Source: JANRLJ01 sp034437895 (GTDB taxonomy: Bacteria; Chloroflexota; Anaerolineae; Aggregatilineales; Phototrophicaceae). From it: a stretch of DNA of 31,656 nt. The stretch is taken from assembly GCA_034437895.1 (NCBI GenBank), contig DAOTTO010000562.1, forward strand, positions 1 through 31,656, read 5' to 3'. The notes below the pieces were generated by a model. It searched no databases, was not told the DNA's origin, and was given only the letters and a program-made list of their open reading frames with translations. Positions 7,796 through 15,427 of the stretch are shown piece by piece. Both the position numbers and the translations under genes were made by a program. Each line of letters begins with the position of its first letter. Positions within the stretch are counted from its first letter, which is position 1.

Positions 7796-8281
7796 ATGCT
7801 GGCAGAAAAATACGCAGAGCGCATTCAAAGAACACTCTCTAAGTACCCGGATAAACGATCAGCCGTGATGCCGATGCTTTATATTGCCCAAGAAGAATAT
7901 GGTTGGGTGAGTCCTGAAGGCATCAATGAAGTTGCCGTGATCTGCGAGATGGACCCGACCCAGGTGAAGTCTATCGCGGGTTTTTACACCATGTATTCCG
8001 AGCAGCCAAAGGGCAAATATTGGCTTCAGGTCTGCACCGATTTGCCGTGTGCGCTGCGTGGCGCGGATGAATTCCACAAAGCACTTAAAGCGGAACTCAA
8101 TGTACAAGAAGGCGGCACAACCGCCGACGGTATGTTCACGATTGAGCATGTGATGTGCCTTGCGGCTTGCGATAAAGCGCCGATGCTGCAATGCAACTTC
8201 CACTTCCATGAAAGTTTGGATATGGACAAGATGAAGACGCTCATCGAACAATGGCGCTCGGAAGCAGCACAAACCAAATAG
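7796..8281 (+). CDS. nuoE: NADH-quinone oxidoreductase subunit E
   Basis: NuoE (24-kDa subunit homologue) carries the off-pathway [2Fe-2S] cluster N1a beside the flavin subunit. The 161 residues have a helical N-terminal part and a thioredoxin-like C-terminal part. The four ligands are Cys80 and Cys85 (VCTDLPC) and Cys121 and Cys125 (MCLAAC), the normal C-x4-C and C-x3-C pairs. The frame is open to an upstream TTG at 7772, but that lies just behind the palindrome. ATG 7796 has AGGAAG five bases upstream and begins like the family (MLAEKYAERI). Confidence 0.96.
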   Translation: MLAEKYAERIQRTLSKYPDKRSAVMPMLYIAQEEYGWVSPEGINEVAVICEMDPTQVKSIAGFYTMYSEQPKGKYWLQVCTDLPCALRGADEFHKALKAELNVQEGGTTADGMFTIEHVMCLAACDKAPMLQCNFHFHESLDMDKMKTLIEQWRSEAAQTK

Positions 8282-8314
8282 GCGCAAGTTTTAGTGTAAT
8301 AAGGTGAAACGACG

Positions 8315-9679
8315 ATGACGCAGCATATTATTTATCGTGAGAAAGACATCGCAAATATCCACCAGTTTGATGTATACACTCAAAACGGTGGTTATGACGG
8401 CTACAAAAAAGCCCTTTCGATAAAGCCGTCCGAGGTGATCGATGAAGTGAAAGCCTCCGGGCTGCGCGGGCGTGGCGGCGCAGGTTTCCCGACAGGTGTT
8501 AAATGGAGCTTCATCCCGCAGAACGAGCCGATCAAATATGTCGCCGTGAATGCCGACGAAAGCGAACCCGGCACATTTAAAGACCGTCAAATCATGGAAA
8601 ATAATCCGCATCAATTGATCGAAGGCGCGTTGATTTGCGCCTATGCGATTCAAGCGACAGCGGTTTATATCTATCTGCGCGGCGAATTCTGGGATCTTGG
8701 TCATGAACTTGATAAGCAGATTGACGATGCCTATAAAGCAGGATTGATTGGCAAGAATGTCTCCGGCACAGGCTGGGACATTGACGTGTATACGCATCTC
8801 GGTGCAGGCGCGTATATCTGCGGTGAGGAAAGCGCTCTCCTCAACAGTTTAGAAGGCAAACTTGGTCAGCCGCGTGTCCGTCCGCCATTCCCGGCACAAA
8901 AGGGCGGTGGCCTGTATGGTGAGCCGACAGTTGTAAACAATGTCGAAACCTTAGCGGCTGTGCCATTCATCATGCGCGAAGGCGCAGCGGCCTACAAAGT
9001 AATTGGCACCGAAAAAAGCCCCGGCACGAAAATTTTCTGCCTGAGCGGGAATGTCACCAAACCCGGAAATTATGAACTTCCGTTGGGGACGACCTTCCGT
9101 GAGTTGATCTACGAACATGCGGGTGGCATCGCGGATGGCAAGCAGATCAAGGCGATTCTGCCTTCTGGAGCATCTGGGCCGATTGTTCCGGCAACCGATC
9201 AAGTGTTGGATACGCCCCTCACGTATGAAGATATGGACAAAATCGGTACGGTTTTGGGTTCAGCCTCGATCATCATTTTAGATGAGACCGTTGATATTGT
9301 GTGGGCGGCTTCTAAGATGGTGAAGTTCTTTAAGCATGAAAGCTGCGGCAAATGCACCCCCTGCCGCGAAGGGACGTACTGGTTGGATAAAGTGGTTGAC
9401 CGTATCCTCGCCGGACAAGGGAAAGCGGCTGATGTCGATCTGATTAACAATGTCGCCAAGAATATGGCTGGGACGACACTATGTGCATTGGGTGATTTTG
9501 CCGCGAACCCAATTTTGGCGACCATTCGCCACTTCCCGGATGACTTCAAGAAGCATGTTGATGTCGTGCAAGTCGAAGAAAGCAAACCTGCGGTTAAAGC
9601 CCCGGCGAGGGCAGGCGGTGCAGCACAAGGACGTGCTGGACGTGCTTCTGCGACCAGCCCCACATCTTCCGGGGATTAA
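8315..9679 (+). CDS. nuoF: NADH-quinone oxidoreductase subunit F (NADH and FMN binding)
   Basis: NuoF (51-kDa subunit homologue) oxidises NADH with FMN and passes electrons to cluster N3. The 454 residues show GLRGRGGAGFPTG (49-61, NADH-binding glycine-rich region), the FMN region VAVNADESEPGTFKDR, and GAYICGEESALL. The N3 [4Fe-4S] ligands are Cys344, Cys347 and Cys350 (SCGKCTPCREGT) and Cys390 (TTLCALGDFAANP). Together with nuoE and nuoG this shows an NADH-using complex I, not a ferredoxin- or F420-linked form. Residues about 421-454 are an extra Ala-, Lys- and Arg-rich tail without recognisable fold. The start ATG 8315 follows AAGGTG. Confidence 0.97.
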   Translation: MTQHIIYREKDIANIHQFDVYTQNGGYDGYKKALSIKPSEVIDEVKASGLRGRGGAGFPTGVKWSFIPQNEPIKYVAVNADESEPGTFKDRQIMENNPHQLIEGALICAYAIQATAVYIYLRGEFWDLGHELDKQIDDAYKAGLIGKNVSGTGWDIDVYTHLGAGAYICGEESALLNSLEGKLGQPRVRPPFPAQKGGGLYGEPTVVNNVETLAAVPFIMREGAAAYKVIGTEKSPGTKIFCLSGNVTKPGNYELPLGTTFRELIYEHAGGIADGKQIKAILPSGASGPIVPATDQVLDTPLTYEDMDKIGTVLGSASIIILDETVDIVWAASKMVKFFKHESCGKCTPCREGTYWLDKVVDRILAGQGKAADVDLINNVAKNMAGTTLCALGDFAANPILATIRHFPDDFKKHVDVVQVEESKPAVKAPARAGGAAQGRAGRASATSPTSSGD

Positions 9680-9693
9680 ATTAGGGAATTTGC

Positions 9694-10128
9694 ATGACGG
9701 ATGAATTCGCGCCTGTTTCTGATGACGTTGAGCTTGTTAGGCCGCCAGTGGCCTCTGCTTTAGAGGCTGAGGTTGACGAACAATCCCATGTGCAAACAGA
9801 AACCTTCTGGCAGGTCATCCGTCATAAATTGTGGCCTTCGGTGGAAGATAGGATGCGTCGGGCTGAAGGTCAATTACAAGATTTAGATGAGGCGATTAGC
9901 CTTAATCCAGATGAGTGTACCAATTACGTCCTACGGGGCGAATTGTTTTTAAAAGTACGCGCTTATGACTTGGCTTTGGCAGATTTCCAGCGCGGATTAG
10001 AAATCGCCAATGAGCAGATAGAAAATGGCGATTGGGGTATAATCGCTCAGATCATGCAGGATCGCGCTTTGGTGGGAATCCAACATAGTCAGCGCCGGAC
10101 GAAAATGAACAGAGCAGTCCCGTCATGA
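9694..10128 (+). CDS. Small TPR-like protein encoded inside the nuo operon
   Basis: This 144-residue protein is not a complex I subunit I recognise. The first 35 residues are acidic and probably disordered. Residues about 55-110 read as tetratricopeptide-like helices (AISLNPDECTNYVLRGELF, then YDLALADFQRGLEIA), typical of protein-protein contact modules. There is no signal peptide or membrane segment, so it should be cytoplasmic. It lies 14 bases after nuoF, with AGGGAA before the ATG, and overlaps the next gene in an ATGA junction, so it is cotranscribed and coupled. A role in assembling or holding the NADH module is a guess from position only. One or two repeats is few for a TPR protein. 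Confidence 0.75.
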   Translation: MTDEFAPVSDDVELVRPPVASALEAEVDEQSHVQTETFWQVIRHKLWPSVEDRMRRAEGQLQDLDEAISLNPDECTNYVLRGELFLKVRAYDLALADFQRGLEIANEQIENGDWGIIAQIMQDRALVGIQHSQRRTKMNRAVPS

Positions 10129-10589
10129 TGGATCAGCCGCAAAAAGTGGCTGTTTACAAAAAGCGTGGTTGCAGTCGTGGTATGATGATCCTGCTCATGG
10201 TGGGGCTGGTGTGTATTGGGTCATTCGCGGCGTTGGTGGGAAGTGTTTTTATCTTTACACAACCCATTACTGAGGCAGGAAGCGCTTTTTTAAATGCTTT
10301 GCGTGATGAAGATTATGATGCCGCCTACGCCAAAATGACAGGTGCGCTCCAAAATCAGATAGGCAGCGCAGAGCGATTACGCACATTGATTACGGAATTT
10401 AATGCAGAGCCTTCTGTTTGGTCGATCAGCTATCGTAGTTCAAGCGATAATACGGGCGAACTGCGAGGGACAATTACCACAGACAACGGCAGCAACCATG
10501 ACTTAACACTCCTGCTGCTGCGCGAAGAAGGTGAATGGCGGATTGCAGCTTTTAATCTGCTGGAGAGTACCGGGGCGGGGTCTAATTAA
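10125..10589 (+). CDS. Single-pass membrane protein with NTF2/DUF4878-like domain, inside the nuo operon
   Basis: This 154-residue protein has a basic N-terminus (YKKRGCSRG), one membrane segment (about 20-45), and a C-terminal domain. The pattern ITEAGSAFLNALRDEDYDAAYAKMTGALQNQ followed by beta strands ending in LLLREEGEWRIAAFNL resembles the NTF2-like DUF4878/DUF4864 group (described here in pieces; the match is by eye). The charge pattern puts the N-terminus inside and the domain outside the membrane. The ATG lies within the ATGA overlap with the preceding TPR gene, so translation is coupled. An ATG one codon further (10128) is also possible. It sits 47 bases before nuoG. Function is unknown; such domains can bind small ligands or be purely structural. 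Confidence 0.75.
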   Translation: MMDQPQKVAVYKKRGCSRGMMILLMVGLVCIGSFAALVGSVFIFTQPITEAGSAFLNALRDEDYDAAYAKMTGALQNQIGSAERLRTLITEFNAEPSVWSISYRSSSDNTGELRGTITTDNGSNHDLTLLLLREEGEWRIAAFNLLESTGAGSN

Positions 10590-10636
10590 GCCACTGCCCC
10601 GATTGGTGAGTAGAGATTCATTTTGGAGAGACATTA

Positions 10637-13123
10637 ATGTCCAATACCGTTAAGATCATCATCGACGATCAAGAGTATCAAGTCCCCGCCGGGTCGAACT
10701 TGGTGGATGCCGCCAAATGGAACGCCAACAACGACATCCCAGTGTTTTGTTACCATCCCAAGATGGAACCCGTCGGGATGTGTCGTATGTGCCTAGTCGA
10801 GATGGGCAGCATTGAAAAAGACCGCGCTACAGGTGAACTCGTTTTGGATGAGAAGGGCAACGCAAAAGTACGTTGGATGCCCAAGCTGCAAACGGCCTGT
10901 ACTCAGCGCGTGAGCGATGGCCTCGTCATCCGCACAACCAGCAAACAAGTAGACGAAGCGCGTGAAAATGTGCTTGAATTTCTCCTGACGAGCCATCCGC
11001 TCGATTGCCCCATCTGTGATAAGGGTGGGGAATGTCCCCTTCAAAACCTCACGATGGAACATGGCCCCGCTGCCAGCCGTATGAACTTTGCCGATAAGCA
11101 GCATCTCGATAAGCATGTCCCCCTAGGCGACTTGATTTATCTTGATGAAGAACGCTGTATCCAGTGTGCGCGTTGTGTGCGCTTTCAGGATGAAATTGTG
11201 GGCGATGATGTGTTGGCGTTCCATGAGCGTGGGCGCAAGTTGCAGATTATCACCAACAGCGAACCCGGTTTTGATACGTATTTTTCCGGCAATACCACCG
11301 ACATCTGCCCAGTAGGGGCGCTGACGACAGCGGATTTCCGCTTTGGGGCGCGTCCGTGGGAACTGACCGAAGTGCCGAGCATCGATCCGTTTGATGCGGC
11401 AGGTTCTAACATCAGCTTAAGCACCCGGCTTGACCGCGATTTTGGCGGACGCGCCATGATTAAGCGCGTGATGCCGCGTCAGAATGAATTTGTGAACGAA
11501 ATTTGGATTTCGGATAAAACGCGCTTTGGGCATCACTTTACCCGCAGCGAAAATCGCCTTTTACGCCCGATGATGCGTAATTCCGGCGGCGCACTTGTGC
11601 CGATGTCGTGGACGGAAGCCTATGAAGCCATCGCGCCTAAACTTTGGGGCGCAGGCAGCAGCATCGCTGCAATCGCAGGCAGCGGCATGAGCAACGAAGA
11701 TTTATGGACACTGCGCCAGTTGATTACGGGCTTGGGTGGTACGTCACTCGGCGCGTGGCCTTATACCCACGCTGGTGCTGATTTAGTGGCGCAAGTGGGT
11801 GTCGGTGTAGGCACAAATCTCGGCAGTCTCGGCAAAGGCGATGCGGTGATGATTATCGCCAGTGACCTCGAAGAAGAAGTCCCGATGTGGCGGCTGAGAA
11901 TCAAACAAGCCCATGATCGCGGTGCCTATGTGGTCGTCGCCAATGCCCGTAAGACCCGTATGGACGATTTTGCCAGCGCGGTTGTCCGTTATGAATACGG
12001 TCAAGAGCCAGACATCCGAAAGATGGGCGAACAGTATCCCGAAGTTGCCGAAAAGCTCATGGGCGCGACTAATTTTATTATCGTGGCTGGCGCGGAAGGG
12101 TTGTCGCTCGATGGCAGCCGTGCTTTGATGCAGGCCTGCGCTAACTTCCTGATCGAAACCGGACATGTCGGCAAGGCCAACAACGGCTTGATGTCTACCT
12201 TCCCCGGTCCCAATGGCATGGGGCAGTTTTACATGGGCTTTACGCCAGAAAACACCCGCGAGATTATGCAAAATCCGCCCAAATTGTTGATTGTAGCGCA
12301 GGCCGAACTTCTGGCGGATGATCCCACAGCGGCGACATGGTTGAGCCAAGTCGAGACAGTTATCAGCCTGAACCTATTCCCGGATGCGGTTGCCGCACAT
12401 GCCAGTTTTGTACTGCCGATCCAGAGTTTCGCGGAACGCGATGGTACGTTCACGAATGGTGAACGCCGTGTCCAGCGCTTTTATACCGCGCAAGGTCCGA
12501 TGGGTGAATCACTCCCTACGTGGCAAATTTTGACCCGCATCGGCGATAAATTGGGGCAAGGTCGCGCTAAACTTTCCGCCGCGTCGGTCATGTTAGAAAT
12601 TACGCAGAATGTCCCGGCCTTCGCAGGCATGACGTTTAAAGAACTGGCAAAAGTGGAACGTCAATTCCCCGAAGTCGGCGGGAGTGATTTGTATTATGGC
12701 GGCACGGCTTATCAAAATAAGGGCGGGTTGGGGATTCAAATCCCGACGGCGGCAGATCAAGGTGAAGCGGTAACATCCGGCGATGTGACAATGCCGGAAA
12801 CGCCCAAAGCCAATGCTGGCGAATTGATGATTGTTCCATCGACGCGCTTATATAATCGTGAAAGCATCTTCGAGCCGAGTGCGCTGGTTCATCCGCGTGT
12901 GATGGCTCCGTATATTGAAATCAACAGCGCCGATGCCTCTCGCATGGGCATCAAGCAGGGTGATGTGGTCGAAGTCACTGTTCAGGATCATACCAAAGTC
13001 CGTGTCCGCGCTTATGTGAATGGCGGCGCTCCAGTTGGTTCAGCCGTGCTGCCGCGCCATCTGACGACAACGGCAACACCGTTGATGCCTGCTCCAGGTC
13101 AAATTGTTAAAGTGGAGGGTTAG
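10637..13123 (+). CDS. nuoG: NADH-quinone oxidoreductase subunit G (lacking N7 ligands)
   Basis: NuoG (75-kDa subunit homologue) carries the Fe-S chain from NuoF towards NuoI. The 828 residues begin with a ferredoxin domain holding [2Fe-2S] N1b (Cys38, 49, 52, 88). Next comes the His-Cys3 site of N5 (His120, Cys124, 127, 133) and N4 (Cys174, 177, 180, 224). A degenerate molybdopterin-oxidoreductase domain follows, with the dinucleotide-binding-like C-terminal domain at about residues 725-828. After RPWE (239-242), where Escherichia coli and Thermus have the extra Cys ligands of N7, the sequence reads SIDPFDAAGSNI with no cysteine, as in the mitochondrial subunit. GGAGAG precedes ATG 10637. 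Confidence 0.96.
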   Translation: MSNTVKIIIDDQEYQVPAGSNLVDAAKWNANNDIPVFCYHPKMEPVGMCRMCLVEMGSIEKDRATGELVLDEKGNAKVRWMPKLQTACTQRVSDGLVIRTTSKQVDEARENVLEFLLTSHPLDCPICDKGGECPLQNLTMEHGPAASRMNFADKQHLDKHVPLGDLIYLDEERCIQCARCVRFQDEIVGDDVLAFHERGRKLQIITNSEPGFDTYFSGNTTDICPVGALTTADFRFGARPWELTEVPSIDPFDAAGSNISLSTRLDRDFGGRAMIKRVMPRQNEFVNEIWISDKTRFGHHFTRSENRLLRPMMRNSGGALVPMSWTEAYEAIAPKLWGAGSSIAAIAGSGMSNEDLWTLRQLITGLGGTSLGAWPYTHAGADLVAQVGVGVGTNLGSLGKGDAVMIIASDLEEEVPMWRLRIKQAHDRGAYVVVANARKTRMDDFASAVVRYEYGQEPDIRKMGEQYPEVAEKLMGATNFIIVAGAEGLSLDGSRALMQACANFLIETGHVGKANNGLMSTFPGPNGMGQFYMGFTPENTREIMQNPPKLLIVAQAELLADDPTAATWLSQVETVISLNLFPDAVAAHASFVLPIQSFAERDGTFTNGERRVQRFYTAQGPMGESLPTWQILTRIGDKLGQGRAKLSAASVMLEITQNVPAFAGMTFKELAKVERQFPEVGGSDLYYGGTAYQNKGGLGIQIPTAADQGEAVTSGDVTMPETPKANAGELMIVPSTRLYNRESIFEPSALVHPRVMAPYIEINSADASRMGIKQGDVVEVTVQDHTKVRVRAYVNGGAPVGSAVLPRHLTTTATPLMPAPGQIVKVEG

Positions 13124-13128
13124 TCCTC

Positions 13129-14697
13129 ATGCTCAGTCGTAAAGTTTTTGGGTTTATTCCGATGTGGCTGGTCGCGCTGGTTGGCGTGATTGGTCTTGTG
13201 ATTACGGGTGTTGTAGTGGTCTGGCTTGTGAGTAATATCACTGAAATCCTGACCTTTATCTTCACACCTTCGGAACGTATCGATCAAGTGATTGAATGTT
13301 CCGACTCGTCAGGATGCCTTTTTTGGCAGCCTGTCCTTTATTCTGCCATTCTCCTGTTTATTGTTGTCACGGGCTTCGCGTATACCACACTTTTGGAACG
13401 CAAGTTTATCGCGTGGTTCCAGCAGCGCGTCGGGCCGAATCGTGTGGGGCCAAGCGGTTTGCTCCAACCTGCGGCGGATGGGCTGAAGTTGATCTTCAAA
13501 GAAGATATTCGTCCCGCCGGATTAGGTGAAAACGAGTGGGTTTATCTGATCGCGCCCATGCTAAAAGCGATCCCAACGTTGGTTGTTCTGGCGGTTATTC
13601 CGCTGGGGCCGCCGATTATTATTCCTTGGTTCGATGGTAATTTTTATCGCATCCCGCTTGGCTTGGCGGATATAAATGTCGGCGTTTTGTGGATATTGGC
13701 GATCACCAGCATCAGTACCTACGGCGTAGCGCTGGCGGGATGGTCGAGCAACAATAAGTATTCGATGCTCGGTGCGCTGCGGGCTTCTGCCCAAATGATT
13801 AGCTATGAGCTGACGATGGGTATTTCGTTGGCGGTTCCGGTGTTAATTGTCGGCAGCATGAGTATTGTCGATATTGTTGAGGCGCAGCGCGGCCTTTTTG
13901 TGAATTGGTTTGTCTTCCAGAATCCGTTGGCGGCGATTATTTTGATTATCGCTTTAATTGCAGAAACCAATCGTGCGCCTTTTGATCTGCCAGAAGCCGA
14001 ACAAGAATTGACCGCCGGGTATATGACCGAATACAGCGGGATGAAATTCGCGCTGTTTATGATGGCGGAGTATCTTGGGATGATCGCGGTCAGCTTAATT
14101 GCGGCTTCGATGTTCTTCGGTGGGTATCAGGACGGCTTTGGATTGGTGGATAGTTTGCCGATTTTGGGGCCGCTGGTCATGATTGGTAAAGTCCTGTTGT
14201 TCTTGTTTTTATTCATCTGGATTCGTGCAACCCTGCCGCGTATTCGCTATGATCGCTTGATGATGCTCGGCTGGAAGGTCATGCTGCCGTTATCTCTGTT
14301 GGCGGTGGTGTGGACTTCGGTTGCGGTTGTGGTCGGGGATGCGCTGGGTACAGGCGGCTATATCGTCGTTTCAGGTATCATGGGTGTCTTGGTGCTGATC
14401 GCCGGATACTTTATGTTTGGGCGCTCGGCAGCGAGTGAAGAAGAGGATGATCTGGAAACGGATCCGATTATCACGGGCGAACCCTACGGCATTGGCAACA
14501 TCATTTTGCAAGCATTAGGCGGTTTAATCGCCGTGCCGTTTGTGCTGGTCAACATTGGCATCAGCGGCTTGAAAGCAACTGTTAAAGTCGCTATTGGGGT
14601 GCTGGAATATGTTGCACGGCTGGGGGGTGTTCCGATTGAGAAGCCGGACGATAGTGATAAATCCAAACCTGTACCGACGAAATCCGGCGGGGATTAA
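13129..14697 (+). CDS. nuoH: NADH-quinone oxidoreductase subunit H, extended at both ends
   Basis: NuoH (ND1 homologue) is the membrane subunit that forms the quinone entry channel. The core is clear: LLERKFIAWFQQRVGPNRVGP (88-108, in pieces), the loop ETNRAPFDLPEAEQELTAGY (279-298), and the EYSGMKFALFMMAEY helix. The family is usually about 330-400 residues, while this protein has 522. An additional hydrophobic helix (about 11-35) and a loop with Cys57 and Cys63 precede the canonical first helix. After the canonical end (about 403) come another helix (410-430), an acidic linker (437-445), a second hydrophobic stretch (456-477), and a charged tail. Charge pattern puts the N-terminal loop outside. 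It starts five bases after nuoG, with GGAGG upstream. Confidence 0.94.
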   Translation: MLSRKVFGFIPMWLVALVGVIGLVITGVVVVWLVSNITEILTFIFTPSERIDQVIECSDSSGCLFWQPVLYSAILLFIVVTGFAYTTLLERKFIAWFQQRVGPNRVGPSGLLQPAADGLKLIFKEDIRPAGLGENEWVYLIAPMLKAIPTLVVLAVIPLGPPIIIPWFDGNFYRIPLGLADINVGVLWILAITSISTYGVALAGWSSNNKYSMLGALRASAQMISYELTMGISLAVPVLIVGSMSIVDIVEAQRGLFVNWFVFQNPLAAIILIIALIAETNRAPFDLPEAEQELTAGYMTEYSGMKFALFMMAEYLGMIAVSLIAASMFFGGYQDGFGLVDSLPILGPLVMIGKVLLFLFLFIWIRATLPRIRYDRLMMLGWKVMLPLSLLAVVWTSVAVVVGDALGTGGYIVVSGIMGVLVLIAGYFMFGRSAASEEEDDLETDPIITGEPYGIGNIILQALGGLIAVPFVLVNIGISGLKATVKVAIGVLEYVARLGGVPIEKPDDSDKSKPVPTKSGGD

Positions 14698-14714
14698 GTT
14701 TAAAATTGATATGC

Positions 14715-14738
14715 GTAGGGGCGATATCATGCCCCTAC
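14715..14738. repeat. GTAGGGGC/GCCCCTAC palindrome between nuoH and nuoI
   Basis: GTAGGGGC (14715-14722) and GCCCCTAC (14731-14738) are perfect 8-bp inverted repeats around an 8-base spacer containing GATATC. TATAAAG follows, but no T run, so it is not a normal terminator. The left arm with its flank (CGTAGGGGCG) is identical to the left side of the palindrome before nuoE, which suggests members of one short palindromic repeat family. Confidence 0.65.
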
Positions 14739-14757
14739 TATAAAGTGAGGTTGGATT

Positions 14758-15252
14758 ATGAATGTCATTAAGGGTTTTGCAACCACATTCAAGCACGTTT
14801 TAGAAGAAAAAATTACGCTGCAATACCCGGAGCAGGTGCGCCCCTTCCAAGCCCGTTTTAAAGGGCGGCATCATCTACGCCGCTATGATAACGGCATGGA
14901 AAAGTGCATCGGATGTTCATTGTGCGCGGCAGCGTGTCCGGCGGATGCCATTTGGGTTGAAGCGGCGGAAAACACCGATGAGGCCCGTTACAGCCCCGGC
15001 GAGCGCTATGCTAAGACGTATGAAATCAATATGCTGCGCTGCATCTTCTGCGGCTACTGCGAAGATGCCTGCCCAACACAAGCAATTCAGCTTGGTCATG
15101 AGCATCAATTGAGCTTTACTGACCGCCGTGATGCAATCTTCGTTAAAGATATGCTGATCGACCCGGTACCAGAAGGAAAATCGGATACTCCGCAGCAGGT
15201 TGAGGCGGGTACATTTAACCGTTCCATCCCGGATATGCCGAACCCAATTTGA
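14758..15252 (+). CDS. nuoI: NADH-quinone oxidoreductase subunit I (two [4Fe-4S] clusters)
   Basis: NuoI (TYKY homologue) is a ferredoxin-like subunit carrying clusters N6a and N6b between NuoG and NuoB. The 164 residues contain two typical motifs: Cys50, 53, 56, 60 (CIGCSLCAAACP) and Cys95, 98, 101, 105 (CIFCGYCEDACP). The N-terminus (residues 1-20) is the short amphipathic anchor common in the family. GTGAGG (14745-14750) precedes ATG 14758. A terminator-like hairpin follows 29 bases after the stop, so this is probably the last gene of the first transcription unit. The C-terminal 30 residues are poorly conserved. Confidence 0.97.
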   Translation: MNVIKGFATTFKHVLEEKITLQYPEQVRPFQARFKGRHHLRRYDNGMEKCIGCSLCAAACPADAIWVEAAENTDEARYSPGERYAKTYEINMLRCIFCGYCEDACPTQAIQLGHEHQLSFTDRRDAIFVKDMLIDPVPEGKSDTPQQVEAGTFNRSIPDMPNPI

Positions 15253-15281
15253 ACTAGGAAACCAGGCGATGCTAAAGCTAT

Positions 15282-15311
15282 GGGCGCAGTCGTTTTAGGC
15301 AGGCTGCGCCC
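15282..15311 (+). terminator. Terminator-like hairpin between nuoI and nuoJ
   Basis: GGGCGCAG (15282-15289) pairs perfectly with CTGCGCCC (15304-15311) around a 14-base loop. The stem is followed by a T-rich but broken tract (TTATGTTGTCTGATGTTGT). Together with the promoter at 15358 it marks a boundary inside the nuo cluster. The stem shares the GGGCGCA core with the palindrome before nuoE, so it may be a repeat copy acting as a weak terminator. Confidence 0.55.
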
Positions 15312-15357
15312 TTATGTTGTCTGATGTTGTGAGCTTAAAAATATGTTCTTAAATCGT

Positions 15358-15386
15358 TTGAAGTCTGGCGCTATTTGTGTTAGACT
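15358..15386 (+). promoter_or_regulatory. Predicted extended -10 promoter of nuoJ-N
   Basis: TTGAAG (15358-15363) is followed by a 17-base spacer and TAGACT (15381-15386), with TGT directly before the -10. Both hexamers match the sigma-70 consensus at four of six positions and the extended -10 is present. Transcription would start near 15393, about 35 bases before the nuoJ ATG. AGGA (15416-15419) then serves as ribosome binding site. It is the second promoter of the nuo locus and has the same architecture as the one before nuoA. Confidence 0.65.
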
Positions 15387-15427
15387 GCACAAGTCGCTAC
15401 CGTAAACGCCCGGATAGGACGTACAAA

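Noticed and set aside
10025..10045. TATAAT-like sequence inside the TPR gene as an internal promoter for nuoG
   Set aside because: No -35 at a suitable distance, and the site lies within coding sequence with normal codon use.
11783..12349. 188-residue minus-strand frame opposite nuoG
   Set aside because: Shadow frame within a conserved gene, with no motif.
15377..15427. GTG start of nuoJ giving 17 extra residues
   Set aside because: The GTG lies within the predicted promoter spacer, upstream of the -10, and the extra residues do not match NuoJ N-termini.
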